A stretch of 64,000 nucleotides of DNA from Salinisphaera sp. LB1 (GCF_003177035.1 NZ_CP029488.1:1674001-1738000); one strand, 5' to 3'. Shown: positions 8,129-17,206, counted from the stretch's first letter. The notes: a model not told the origin generated them from the letters alone. Translations and numbers: made by a program.

Positions 8129-8351
8129 TGCTTACTCCGCTAACGAACGGTCGGTAGTTTAACAATCCATGATTCGCCGTGGCCAGTGTTCCGAGTGGCA
8201 TGCGACCGGATCGGTAACACAGTGGTTGGCATGCCGAGTGCAGCCTGAAATCGCGCTATCTGGCGGCAGGGCTTGAACGCCGAATGACCGTGCGCCGCGC
8301 CTCGGCCGACAGGATTTCGGGCCGCTCATAAAACCAGTCAGGGCGCCGATA

Positions 8352-8425
8352 CGGCGACCCGCGCCTTGTCTCGACGGATTTGCGGTCTCCAACGCGGCAC
8401 GTGTACGAAACGGCAACAGACCCTA
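8352..8425 (+). repeat. MITE right-end fragment
   Basis: About 74 bp matching the last part of the element at 17933-18204, ending in ACGAAACGGCAACAGACCCTA. It lies in the 385-bp gap between the SMR pair and tetR. The remaining gap (8129-8350) shows no gene. Confidence 0.75.
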
Positions 8426-8513
8426 AAATGAGACGATCAATAATCATTCGTTCCGTTCACAGCGTGCGGTGGTCGCGGCGTCGCATGACATCCAAAACCC
8501 GCAAGGCCCTGCC

Positions 8514-9122
8514 ATGAGCACTTCGTCTGCCTCCCGAGCTACTGTTGATCGCGTCCACGACATTGCGTTGTCGTTGTTCGCCCGCCACGGCTACGACGGC
8601 ATGAGTCTGTCGCAGCTCGCCAGCGAAGTCGGTATCCAGAAGCCGTCGCTGTACAACCACATCGAGAGTAAGCAGGCGTTGTTCATGGCGCTGGTCGAGC
8701 GGGTCGAGGCGGCGCTGTTCGCGGCGCTCGACCACAGCCTGACCCGGCATGCCGGCGCCGACGTGCATACGCGGTTGTTCGAACTGGTGTGCGATCTGTC
8801 GCGCTTCATCCTGGTCGAGGCACAGGGCGTGTTCTACAAGCGCTATCTGCTGTTCCCGCCCGAGCCGCTGGCCGCCGAGGTGCGGGCCGTGACCGGGCGG
8901 GGCGAGGCGCGTATCAACGCCGCGCTGCACGATATCTATGCCCAGGGTGTGCGCGACGGCGTGTGGCCGGAACTCAGCGAGCGAGGCTTCCTCGATGCGT
9001 TCTATTGCCTGATGGACGGCCTGTTCAGCGAACGCTTCATGTACTCCGTGGATGAGTACGACCGCCGCGTCGCCTCGATCTGGCCGATCTTCTGGGCCGG
9101 ACTGACCGCGCCCCAGGACTGA
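8514..9122 (+). CDS. TetR/AcrR-family transcriptional regulator
   Basis: 202 residues from ATG 8514, behind an AAGG site; a longer frame begins upstream without one. Residues about 10-55 form the HTH: VHDIALSLFARHGYDGMSL, then LASEVGIQKPSLYNHIESK, the recognition helix of TetR proteins. The C-terminal ligand domain (VFYKRYLLFPPEPLAAEV) has no match I can name. It is divergent from the SMR pair, an arrangement typical for local repression of an efflux pump. The MITE end between them sits where an operator would be expected. Confidence 0.88.
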   Translation: MSTSSASRATVDRVHDIALSLFARHGYDGMSLSQLASEVGIQKPSLYNHIESKQALFMALVERVEAALFAALDHSLTRHAGADVHTRLFELVCDLSRFILVEAQGVFYKRYLLFPPEPLAAEVRAVTGRGEARINAALHDIYAQGVRDGVWPELSERGFLDAFYCLMDGLFSERFMYSVDEYDRRVASIWPIFWAGLTAPQD

Positions 9123-9199
9123 ATCGCTGGGCTGCAACAGGACAATATCGGTTCCAGAGTGCTGCCGCACAGCCGCCGGCGCCATCGCGGCGACCTGAC

Positions 9200-10069
9200 C
9201 TAATGCCGATCGGGAACCGCGGAGCGTGCTGCGCCTATGGTTCGCCCGCCTGCGACGCGCGCTAACCGGGGTGAGCGCGTGGTCAACCAGGCCAGGGCGT
9301 AAACGGCGAAGCTGCTGCCTGCAATCGCCGACGAGGCCGGCAGGTTGATGTAATAGGACGCAACGATACCGCTCCAGGTTTCGGCCAGGGACAGCACCAC
9401 GGTCAGGGCGAGGCCGCTGGCCACGCGTTTCGTCCACGCCTGGGCCGCCGCGGCCGGGCCAACGAAGATGGCAAAACTGAGCAGCGCGCCGATCACCGGC
9501 ACGGTGACGGCGGCCATGGCAGCCAGCAGCAGGAGAAACAGCAGACCGATCAGGGCGACCGGGATGCCGCGGGCGCGCGCCGAGTCGGGGTTGAGGCTGG
9601 CAAAGCGCAACGGGCGGAACAGCACCGCCAGCGCGCCCACGACGGCCAGCGACACGCCGGCGGTGATCGCCAGCTGGGTTGCGTTTACGCCGTACAGGCT
9701 GCCGAAGAGAATACCGATCGCCGCGTTCGCGTTCGCGCTGTATAGATTGACGAACAGAATGCCGAGCCCGAGCGAGAACATGAGAATCATGCCGACGGAC
9801 ACGTCGCGCTCGCCCAGTTCGGTGCCGCCCAGATGCATGACCGCGGCGGCACCGAAGACGAACACGAACAGCCCCAGCATCGGATCGGCGCCGATCAACG
9901 AGGCGCCTGCGGCGCCGGCGAAGCCGACGTTGGCCAGCGCATGGGCGGCGAATGCCTGCCGGCGCAGGACCACGAAGTAACCGATCGCCGAGCCCGCGAT
10001 CGCCACGCAGGTGCCGGCGGCAAACGCGTGACGCATGAACGCCATGTCGAGAAAAACCGGCCAGTTCAT
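9200..10069 (-). CDS. znuB: Zinc/manganese ABC transporter permease
   Basis: 289 residues with about eight hydrophobic segments, typical for ABC-3 family permeases (ZnuB/TroC/MntB). The N-terminal VVLRRQAFAAHALANVGFAGAAGA and the VPVIGALLSFAIFVGPAAAA segment are the conserved family blocks. It is the last gene of znuABC; its ATG overlaps the znuC stop (ATGA). Together they import Zn(II) across the inner membrane. The Zur-type palindrome upstream of znuA supports zinc over manganese. Confidence 0.9.
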   Translation of the reverse strand: MNWPVFLDMAFMRHAFAAGTCVAIAGSAIGYFVVLRRQAFAAHALANVGFAGAAGASLIGADPMLGLFVFVFGAAAVMHLGGTELGERDVSVGMILMFSLGLGILFVNLYSANANAAIGILFGSLYGVNATQLAITAGVSLAVVGALAVLFRPLRFASLNPDSARARGIPVALIGLLFLLLLAAMAAVTVPVIGALLSFAIFVGPAAAAQAWTKRVASGLALTVVLSLAETWSGIVASYYINLPASSAIAGSSFAVYALAWLTTRSPRLARVAGGRTIGAARSAVPDRH

Positions 10070-10926
10070 GCTTGTTTGCGCTGTCGCTCGTCGACCGGCG
10101 CGCAGTCGCAGTCGAGGCTTGCGCAGTTGGCGCCCGGGGCTTCGTCGCGCATCACGAACAACCGGCCGCGATCGCGCACGACGTGCATGGGCACGCCGTA
10201 GAGCCGGCTAAGCCCGGCCTCGGTGACGACTTCGTCGATGGCGCCGATATGGCCCCGGCCCCCGGCCAGATAGAGCACCCGGTCGGCCACATCGGCAATC
10301 GGATTGACGTCGTGGGTCGAAAACAGCACGGCCAGTCCCAGCTCCTGGCGCAGCCGCTCGGCCAGGGCCACCACCTGCGCCTGGGCGCCCGGATCGAGTT
10401 GCGCCAGCGGCTCATCCATGAATAGCAGGCGCGGCGAATTGACCAGAGCCTGCGCGATCATCAATCGCTGGCGCTGTCCGCCGGACAGGCTGTTCAGGCG
10501 GCGATCGGCCAATGCCTGGCCGTCGACCAGCGCAAGCGCCGCATTGACCGCGCGCGCGGCGTCGCGCCAGCGCCAGGTCGGGCCCCAGCGATGACTGGCG
10601 TAGGCCGCGGCCACGAATTCCCGGCCACTGAACTGGCCGTCGTGTGTCAGGCGCGTGCTTTGTGGCACATAGGCCACGCCGCGCCGTGCCTCCCGCGGTG
10701 CGCGGCCCAGCACCCGAACATGGCCGGCGATCGGCGGCACCAGCCCCAACAGGGTTTCGAACAGCGTGGTCTTGCCACAGCCGTTGGGGCCGGCCAGTGC
10801 CGTGAAGCTGGCCGGGGCAAGATCGAAGTCGAGGCCCGAAAAAGCCGGCTCGCCGGCCTTGCCGGCGGCCAGATCCTGCACGGAAACCACGCTGTCCGCG
10901 GTATTGATGGGGCTCGTGTCGGTCAT
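10066..10926 (-). CDS. znuC: Zinc ABC transporter ATP-binding protein
   Basis: 286 residues from the ATG at 10926, which overlaps the znuA stop. Walker A is GPNGCGKTTLFETLLG, the signature LSGGQRQRL and Walker B LLFMDEPLAQLDP, followed by the switch His in STHDVNP. The extra C-terminal region ends in a Cys/Asp-rich stretch, NCASLDCDCAPVDE, which could bind metal or sense it; E. coli ZnuC also carries a metal-binding tail. It energises import through ZnuB. Confidence 0.92.
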   Translation of the reverse strand: MTDTSPINTADSVVSVQDLAAGKAGEPAFSGLDFDLAPASFTALAGPNGCGKTTLFETLLGLVPPIAGHVRVLGRAPREARRGVAYVPQSTRLTHDGQFSGREFVAAAYASHRWGPTWRWRDAARAVNAALALVDGQALADRRLNSLSGGQRQRLMIAQALVNSPRLLFMDEPLAQLDPGAQAQVVALAERLRQELGLAVLFSTHDVNPIADVADRVLYLAGGRGHIGAIDEVVTEAGLSRLYGVPMHVVRDRGRLFVMRDEAPGANCASLDCDCAPVDERQRKQA

Positions 10927-11828
10927 GAGGATCGGGCCGCTGCCTGGTCGAGCGCCTGCTTGATCGCCTTGAGCTGTTCGATTTGCCACCGGGCGTAATC
11001 CTCGCCGTGCAGCGGAATGGCGCTCACGCCCACGGTGGGCACACCGCTGGCGCGAGCCGTCTTGACTTCCTGATCGGTCAGCCGGTTGTGCACTTGCTCG
11101 TTATAGATCAGCAGATCGACCTTGTGTTGCTGCAGCGCCTGGATGAAGGTCTTGACCTGCCGGGCGCTGGGCTGGCTGTTTTCCTCCGAGGCGTACTGAA
11201 TCTTGCGATAGAGTTCGTGATAACCGAGCAACGCCAGCATGTAGTTGTAAACCGGCACAGTCGCGGTCACGGTGAGGTTCGGGTGCGCGGCGATCAGCGT
11301 CTGGACGGCGTCGTAGACCGGCAGCATCTGCGCCTGGAACCGATCGAGGCCCTGGCGATAATCCGCCGCGTGATCCGGGTCGATTCGCGCCAGCGTCGCC
11401 GCGACCTGGCTGGCGGTGGCCAGCACCGCCTGCGGCGAATAGAACAGATGCTCGTTCTTGTCCGGGCTCACAATGCCGCTGGCGGCATCGGCCGCGCGCA
11501 CGACCTGACGCTTCGGGTTCGATGTGCCGGACAGCAGCGGCTCCATCCAGCCGTCGAAACCCAGACCATTCATGACCACGAGATCGGCCTGGCTCAGTTG
11601 ACGCCCGATGCGCGGATTCGCCTCGAACTGGTGCGGATTGACGCTGGGGCTGTCGAGCAGCGAGGTCACCTTCACGTGCGAGCCGCCGACTGTCTTGGCG
11701 ATACTGCCGTAACTGCTTTCCGCGGCCACGACGTTGACGGGGGCTGCGAACGCGGCCGGCGCCGACAGGGCGCAGGCGAGCAGGATGAGCCATCGCAATG
11801 CGGGCCGGGCGGTTGCAGGGTGAGTCAT
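10923..11828 (-). CDS. znuA: Periplasmic zinc-binding protein of the znu importer
   Basis: 301 residues with a clear Sec signal peptide (LRWLILLACALSAPAAFAA). It is a cluster A-I (TroA-like) protein. NPHQFEANPR provides the first His ligand, the usual second block appears as NEHLFYSP, and LLIYNEQ and AIPLHGED lie near the end. It lacks the long His/Asp-rich loop of E. coli ZnuA, and the third-ligand position reads VPVYNYMLALLGY, where a His is usual. Metal choice is therefore not certain from the protein alone. The Zur palindrome 27 bases upstream argues for zinc. Confidence 0.85.
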   Translation of the reverse strand: MTHPATARPALRWLILLACALSAPAAFAAPVNVVAAESSYGSIAKTVGGSHVKVTSLLDSPSVNPHQFEANPRIGRQLSQADLVVMNGLGFDGWMEPLLSGTSNPKRQVVRAADAASGIVSPDKNEHLFYSPQAVLATASQVAATLARIDPDHAADYRQGLDRFQAQMLPVYDAVQTLIAAHPNLTVTATVPVYNYMLALLGYHELYRKIQYASEENSQPSARQVKTFIQALQQHKVDLLIYNEQVHNRLTDQEVKTARASGVPTVGVSAIPLHGEDYARWQIEQLKAIKQALDQAAARSS

Positions 11829-11854
11829 GATTATCGCCGGATAATGATAAGTAC

Positions 11855-11867
11855 GTTATATTATAAC
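11855..11867. promoter_or_regulatory. Zur-type operator
   Basis: GTTATATTATAAC is a perfect 13-bp palindrome centred 33 bases before znuA, and it matches the core of the E. coli Zur box (TGTTATAATATAACA). It lies in the divergent gap (11829-12189) shared with the EF-hand/NicO genes, so Zur could affect both. The adjacent ATAATGATAA (11841-11850) resembles two-thirds of a Fur box. No other signal stands out in this gap. Confidence 0.8.
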
Positions 11868-12189
11868 AATCAAATGATCGCAACAAGCACTTCGCCATGC
11901 TTTGAGGACGTGTGGGCGTGACGCGTCCGCACGCCGCTGGCGTCTGCCGTCGCGTTGCGATCGGGCGGGCGGGTTTGCGATACGCTGTGGGCTCGAACCG
12001 CCGTCGCGAATCGTCGATCGTGCACGGCCCGTTATGCTGTGGCAGGGGTTCCGCCGTTCATGGGGTGCCGGCAACTTTGGCTTCACTGATCCAGGCGCCG
12101 CCCCGGCGTGAGCGCGACCCGTGGCTGCGCGCCGCCGGTAAGTACGGATTATCCGGCCGGTGCGAACTTTGCCCCGAGGTCGCGCCGCG

Positions 12190-12780
12190 ATGAGGCGGCT
12201 CCGCCGCACAACACGACTCGCGCTGTGGATCGCGCTCGCTGCCTTGTTCCTGTGCCCCCTGGCCGTGATCGGCATCCGTTGGCTGACGGCGGCGCGTGCG
12301 CCCCATTTCGACACCAGTTATCTCAGCATCCGCGCCGATCCCGGCGATGCGCATGTCTTTCATGGCGAGTGGGATATTTCCGTGCGCGATCTGAACTCCG
12401 TGTTCCACTTGGACGCCAATGGCGACGGCGACGTCACGTTCGACGAATTGAAACCGCATTTTCCGAAGCTGGCGCAATACGCTTATGCCCACCTGCGCTT
12501 CAGTGATGGGCACAACGCTTGCGCCATCCGGCCGGAGCAGGTCGAGGAGGCCAACCGAAGCGGCGCCGAGGAATACATGGTGCTGCTGTTCCGGGTGGTC
12601 TGTCGTGCCGCAAAACCGGACATCCTGTCGGTGGAATACCGGTTGTTTGTCGCTTCGGACCCGAGCCATACCGGCCTGTTGGTGTTCCACGACCGGGGCC
12701 GCACCGACACCGCGCTTCTGTCCGCCGCCAACAAGCGGGTCCGCCTGCATCTGCCGGCCGGGTCGGGAGGGCCGGAATGA
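12190..12780 (+). CDS. Membrane-anchored EF-hand protein ahead of the NicO exporter
   Basis: 196 residues. An N-terminal hydrophobic helix (LALWIALAALFLCPLAVIG) anchors or exports it. The periplasmic part has one canonical EF-hand, LDANGDGDVTFDEL near residue 75, with D, N, D and E at the binding positions. Two Cys (NACAIR and VVCRAA) could form a disulphide. Its stop overlaps the start of the NicO gene by ATGA, so the two are coupled. I do not recognise a named family. Its layout resembles the N-terminal domain of the following protein, which suggests a related accessory domain. A role in metal sensing or partnering the exporter is inference. Confidence 0.7.
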   Translation: MRRLRRTTRLALWIALAALFLCPLAVIGIRWLTAARAPHFDTSYLSIRADPGDAHVFHGEWDISVRDLNSVFHLDANGDGDVTFDELKPHFPKLAQYAYAHLRFSDGHNACAIRPEQVEEANRSGAEEYMVLLFRVVCRAAKPDILSVEYRLFVASDPSHTGLLVFHDRGRTDTALLSAANKRVRLHLPAGSGGPE

Positions 12781-14528
12781 CGTGGCGCCGGTTGGCGCGG
12801 TGCGCCGTGTGTCTGCCCCTCGTGCTGCTGGCGGTACTGTGTCCGGCGCACCGGGCGCGCGCCGATACGGTCGTGAGTTTGTTGGGGAATTACACGATCA
12901 ATCAGTTCGTGGCGCTGCATGTGGACAAGCATCGGGTGACCGCGCATTACGTGGTGGTGATGGGCCAGATTCCGGCGCTCAAGGCGCTGCACGGGGCCGA
13001 TACCAATCACGACGGGGTGACGTCCGAGAGCGAGCGCAGCGCGTACCTGAAGAAAATGTCGCCCCGGTTCGCCCGCCACCTGCGGCTGCAGGTCGATGGC
13101 CGGCGGCTGCCGTGGCATCTGGTGTCGTGGCACACCGGCCTGCCGTCCGACGACAGCGGATTCTCGCTGCGCTTCGACGCCTATTACACGGCGTCCCTGC
13201 CGGCGGCGACGGGCCAGGGGATTCATCATCTGCGCTGTGCCAACACCAATTACGGCGGCCGCAACGGCTGGAAGGAAATCGTCGTTCGATCCGGCGCCGG
13301 CGTGTCGATATTCGATACCAATGCCGCCAGCCGATCGCTTACCCATGCACTGCGGGAAAACCCGGGCCATTTGCCGCCCGGCGGCCCGCTGGACCAGCGA
13401 AGCGTACATCTGGCCTTCACCCAGGGCCCGCCGCCGGCCGGCTCGGTGCCGCTCGGCCCCAATCACGCACATCACGCGAACCCGTCGGCCCGTCATGGCG
13501 ATGGGGCGAGCTGGTGGGGCTGGCTCGGTCGTCATGTCATGTTCGGCGCCTGGTCGCCCTCGACCGACGTCACGGCCGGATCATCGGGGGGCTGGTTTCA
13601 GCGTGCGACGCGCCAGCTGACGCACCTGATCTCGCCCGCGGGTCAGGCCGGGCCCGGACTGGCCTTGCTGGCGCTGTTGTTCGCGGCGCTGCTGGGGGCG
13701 GCACATGCCCTGTCGCCGGGCCACGGCAAGACGGTGGTCGGTGCGTATCTGGTGGGGACCCGCGGTACGCCGCGGCATGCCGCGTTCCTCGGATTGACGG
13801 TGACCGTCACCCACACGGCCGGCGTGTTCATGTTGGGCGCGGCCACGCTTGTGGCATCGCAGTACATTGTGCCGGAGCGGCTTTTTCCGGTTCTGAGCCT
13901 CGTCTCGGCCCTCATGGTGGTGATCATTGGCGTCGTGCTGTTGATCGCACGGATTCGCGACTGGCGCCGACAGGCCCGGAACGTCGAAGTCCCGGACGCC
14001 GTCCCGCCGGGCGCGGTCTATCGCTTCCAGCCGACAGGCGCAACGAGCCTGGCGCATCGTCACGACCACGACCACGACCACGACCACAGCCACAGCCACA
14101 GCCACAGCCACAGCCACGACCATGTGGATGCGAGCGGCGTACTCTGGCATCGCCACGGCGGTGGCTGGCATTCGCACCGGCCGCCCGGCGCCGACGGCGA
14201 ACGGGTCACCTGGAAGAGCCTGCTGGCGCTCGGCATCTCCGGCGGACTCGTGCCCTGCCCGTCGGCGCTGGTGTTACTGCTGGCCGCCATCGCCGTGCAT
14301 CGCACGGCCTATGGCATGGTTCTCGTGCTCGCCTTCAGCGTCGGGCTGGCGGCGATGCTCACGGCCGTAGGGCTGCTGTTTCTCTACGCGCGTCGGTTTC
14401 TGGACCGGCGATCATCGCGTCAGGGCCGGTTCCTGCGAATCTTGCCGGTGTTGAGTGCCGGCTTGATCGTATTGGTCGGCTGTTTCATGTGCTATGCCGT
14501 GTTGGCCGCGCTCGAGGCGGGCTTCTGA
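12777..14528 (+). CDS. NicO-family nickel/cobalt exporter with periplasmic EF-hand domain
   Basis: 583 residues. A signal sequence (CLPLVLLAVLCPAHRARA) is followed by a periplasmic domain of about 250 residues with the EF-hand-like DTNHDGVTSESE and the VVMGQIPAL block known from NicO-type transporters. About six membrane helices follow. ALSPGHGKTVVGAYLVG and TVTVTHTAGV are the NicO signatures, and SGGLVPCPSALVLLL completes the fold. Between the two membrane halves lies a His-rich cytoplasmic loop of alternating HD and HS, as in RcnA. This suggests efflux of Ni(II)/Co(II), with the loop as the metal-binding part. It pairs with the NiCoT-type uptake gene at 16.1 kb. Confidence 0.85.
   Translation: MTWRRLARCAVCLPLVLLAVLCPAHRARADTVVSLLGNYTINQFVALHVDKHRVTAHYVVVMGQIPALKALHGADTNHDGVTSESERSAYLKKMSPRFARHLRLQVDGRRLPWHLVSWHTGLPSDDSGFSLRFDAYYTASLPAATGQGIHHLRCANTNYGGRNGWKEIVVRSGAGVSIFDTNAASRSLTHALRENPGHLPPGGPLDQRSVHLAFTQGPPPAGSVPLGPNHAHHANPSARHGDGASWWGWLGRHVMFGAWSPSTDVTAGSSGGWFQRATRQLTHLISPAGQAGPGLALLALLFAALLGAAHALSPGHGKTVVGAYLVGTRGTPRHAAFLGLTVTVTHTAGVFMLGAATLVASQYIVPERLFPVLSLVSALMVVIIGVVLLIARIRDWRRQARNVEVPDAVPPGAVYRFQPTGATSLAHRHDHDHDHDHSHSHSHSHSHDHVDASGVLWHRHGGGWHSHRPPGADGERVTWKSLLALGISGGLVPCPSALVLLLAAIAVHRTAYGMVLVLAFSVGLAAMLTAVGLLFLYARRFLDRRSSRQGRFLRILPVLSAGLIVLVGCFMCYAVLAALEAGF
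14060..14121 (+). repeat. Coding microsatellite for the His-rich loop
   Basis: Tandem CACGAC and CACAGC hexamers encode alternating His-Asp and His-Ser in the NicO gene. Hexamer slippage would change loop length without breaking the frame. Confidence 0.85.
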
Positions 14529-14695
14529 AGCGCCTGGGGTTGTTGCAAAGATCGCATGCCGGTCGCCGTGGCATGGCGCCTCGGGCAGCGCGCGGGTTTC
14601 GGTACGGCTTCGGTCGCCGGGGAGTTAGTCGTGCACTCGGTTGATTGGTTTAAGCTCTGTGCTTTGGCTTGAAAGCGCAGGATGAAGGCAGGTTG

Positions 14696-16057
14696 ATGGC
14701 GGCACGATGGTGCAGTTGGGGATTGGCGTTGGGCCTGATGCTCACGAGTGCCGCGGCATACGCGGCCAGTACCACGCTCGAATCGGTGCGCCTCGACTCG
14801 CAGGCCAGCGGCGTCAGCGTGCATTTCCACTTCGACAGCGTGCCGAAATATCACTGGTTTTCGCTCGCGAATCCCGCACGTGCGGTCATCGATTTCGACG
14901 ATACACGGGCCGGCGACATCAACAGCGTTTCCGGCGGTGCCGTGCACCGCCTGCGCCTGGCGCGCCATGCGGACGGGACCCTGCGCGCCGTGCTCGATCT
15001 GGGCGGCAAGGCGCAGCTTGATAACGTCCATGTGCGCGGCGACGATGTGATCGCCTCGATACACGGCGGTGCTTCAGCCGCCCGTGGCGCCTCGTCTTCG
15101 TCGGATCAGGACGGCTCGGCATCCTCGACATCGAAACCCGACCGTAGCCATGCCGCGTCGCGCCGCCCGAACGCCGTCTATCGTGCCGAGGCCAGCAACG
15201 ACAGCATCGTGGTCGTGATCGATCCGGGCCACGGTGGTCATGATCCGGGCACGCGAGCCGGCAACGGTCTGAAGGAAAAGACGGTCAATCTGGCCATCGC
15301 CAAGCGGCTGTATGAGCGGCTCAAGCAGACGCAACGCATACATCCGATACTCACGCGCCACAACGACACGTTCGTCACCCTCCGCCAACGGGTGCGCATC
15401 GCGCAGGAACATCACGCCAACTTGTTCGTGTCCATCCATGCCAATGCGTATCCCAATGATCGATCGGTCAAGGGCGGGACTTGCTACATGCTGTCCGAGC
15501 ACGGCGCGACCGACGCCAAGACGGCCCAGCTGGCGCATTTCGAAAACACGCGCGATCGCAGTCTGGCGGGCGTGCATTTTTCCGGGGACCCGACGCTCAA
15601 TGCGGTCCTGACCGATCTGTTCCAGAATGCCTCGATCGAGGATGCCGACGATGTGGCGCAGAATATCATTCACCAGTTTGCCCAGATCGAGCCGATCTAT
15701 CGGCATAAGCCGCCGCGGGCCAATTTCGCGGTGTTGCGCGACCCGATGGTGCCTTCGGTGCTGTGTGAAACCGCGTTCCTGTCCAATCCGCATCAGGCCA
15801 AACTCATGGCAACCCGCCATTTCCGCAACGAGCTGGCCGATGCCATGTACAAGGGCATCGTGAAGTATTTCCACGACCATCCGCCCGAGAAAATGCGGGC
15901 AACCGGCGGCTCGACGTACACCGTCAAGCCGGGGGATACCCTGTCCGAGATCGCCTCGCGCCAGGGCGTGTCCGAAAACGCGATCATGGATATCAACCAT
16001 CTGCATTCGAAGACGCTTCAGGCGGGGCAGAAACTACAACTGCCGCACAGCCATTAA
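14696..16057 (+). CDS. amiC: N-acetylmuramoyl-L-alanine amidase, AmiC type with LysM
   Basis: 453 residues starting at ATG 14696, which places the signal peptide (GLALGLMLTSAAAYAA) correctly; an ATG at 14669 is also in frame. Residues about 20-120 form an AMIN domain. The amidase_3 domain begins VVVIDPGHGGHDPGT (zinc His), continues with NLAIAKRL, LFVSIHANA (second zinc His) and ends at VPSVLCETAFLSNP with the catalytic Glu. A C-terminal LysM domain, YTVKPGDTLSEIASRQGV, binds peptidoglycan. It cleaves septal murein during division in the periplasm. Confidence 0.93.
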   Translation: MAARWCSWGLALGLMLTSAAAYAASTTLESVRLDSQASGVSVHFHFDSVPKYHWFSLANPARAVIDFDDTRAGDINSVSGGAVHRLRLARHADGTLRAVLDLGGKAQLDNVHVRGDDVIASIHGGASAARGASSSSDQDGSASSTSKPDRSHAASRRPNAVYRAEASNDSIVVVIDPGHGGHDPGTRAGNGLKEKTVNLAIAKRLYERLKQTQRIHPILTRHNDTFVTLRQRVRIAQEHHANLFVSIHANAYPNDRSVKGGTCYMLSEHGATDAKTAQLAHFENTRDRSLAGVHFSGDPTLNAVLTDLFQNASIEDADDVAQNIIHQFAQIEPIYRHKPPRANFAVLRDPMVPSVLCETAFLSNPHQAKLMATRHFRNELADAMYKGIVKYFHDHPPEKMRATGGSTYTVKPGDTLSEIASRQGVSENAIMDINHLHSKTLQAGQKLQLPHSH

Positions 16058-16108
16058 TTAGATTGAGCGTTCGCCGGGCCAGGGCGAGCGGGGAGCACGT
16101 GTTGGGTC

Positions 16109-17206
16109 ATGCCGACTGCAAGTGACCGCCGATCATTCGCTTCGACCGCCGCGCAGCCGTTCACGACGTCCGAGTGGGTGCGGCTATCCGGCCTGTACGG
16201 CTTCATCGGGCTGCTTCATGTCGTCGGATGGGGGCTCTATCTCGGCTATGTGCGGCAATATCCGGCGCTGGTCGGGCTTGGGCTGACGGCCTATCTGTTC
16301 GGCTTGCGCCATGCCTTCGATGCCGACCACATTGCAGCAATCGACAATACCGTGCGTTCGGTGCTGGCCAGGCGACGAAGCCCGCTCAGCATCGGGTTCT
16401 TCTTTTCGCTCGGGCATTCGACCGTGGTCTTCGGAGTCGCTGTCCTGCTGGCCTGCACGGCCTCCGCGTTCACGCAGTATCCGCGGATCGAGCATATCGG
16501 CGGGGTATTCGGGGCCTCGGTGTCCGGTATCTTTCTCTGGGTCATCGGCATACTCAACCTGCTCGTGCTGCTGGAACTGCTCCAGATCTGGGGCCGGGCC
16601 CGGCATGGCAACCACAGCCACGACGACCTCGAGGCCATGCTCGCCCGGCGAGGCCTGATCAACCGACTGCTTGGGCAGCGGTATCTGCAGGGCATCAAGT
16701 ACGGCTGGCAAATGTATCCGCTCGGTTTCCTGTTCGGCCTGGGATTGGATACCGCGACCGAAGTCAGTTTGCTGGCCATGACGGCTGGCGCTGCCAGCGG
16801 CTCGTTACCCTGGCCGGCGGTGCTTTCGCTGCCGATCCTGTTCGCGGCCGGCATGACGCTGCTGGATACCACCGACAGCGTGCTGATGACGAAGGCCTAT
16901 CGCTGGGCTTTCATCAACCCGGTTCGCAAGGTGTTCTACAACGCGACGACCACGTTGCTGTCGGTGGTCGTGGCGTTGGTCATCGGCACCATCGAGCTAT
17001 CGCAGGTGCTGGTCGGCACGCTGGGTCTGAAGGGTGGGATCTTCAGCACGATTGCCGATCTGAATTTCGGCGATGCCGGCTTCGTGATTGTCGGCCTGTT
17101 CATGCTGGCCTGGCTGGCGTCTCTGTCGCTCTGGAAATTCGGCCGGCCGGGGCGCGATTACCCTACCGCCCCATCGACCGGTGACGGCTCCTTTTCGGAG
17201 CCCTGA
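16109..17206 (+). CDS. NiCoT-family nickel/cobalt permease
   Basis: 365 residues with about eight membrane helices. The signature RHAFDADHIAAIDN (HX4DH) is intact and is required for metal selection in HoxN/NixA. The second signature GLDTATE and third GMTLLDTTDSVLM are also present, plus FYNATTT before the last helices. It imports Ni(II) and perhaps Co(II). No urease or hydrogenase gene is nearby to say which enzyme needs it. It lies 50 bases after the amidase stop, behind a weak ribosome site. Confidence 0.9.
   Translation: MPTASDRRSFASTAAQPFTTSEWVRLSGLYGFIGLLHVVGWGLYLGYVRQYPALVGLGLTAYLFGLRHAFDADHIAAIDNTVRSVLARRRSPLSIGFFFSLGHSTVVFGVAVLLACTASAFTQYPRIEHIGGVFGASVSGIFLWVIGILNLLVLLELLQIWGRARHGNHSHDDLEAMLARRGLINRLLGQRYLQGIKYGWQMYPLGFLFGLGLDTATEVSLLAMTAGAASGSLPWPAVLSLPILFAAGMTLLDTTDSVLMTKAYRWAFINPVRKVFYNATTTLLSVVVALVIGTIELSQVLVGTLGLKGGIFSTIADLNFGDAGFVIVGLFMLAWLASLSLWKFGRPGRDYPTAPSTGDGSFSEP

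Noticed and set aside
11841-11850. A full Fur box before znuA
   Set aside because: Only about two-thirds of the 19-bp consensus is present, while the neighbouring Zur-type palindrome is perfect.
14060-14121. Regular short repeats resembling a CRISPR or VNTR
   Set aside because: The units are hexamers in frame, encoding a His-rich loop within the NicO gene; there are no spacers.
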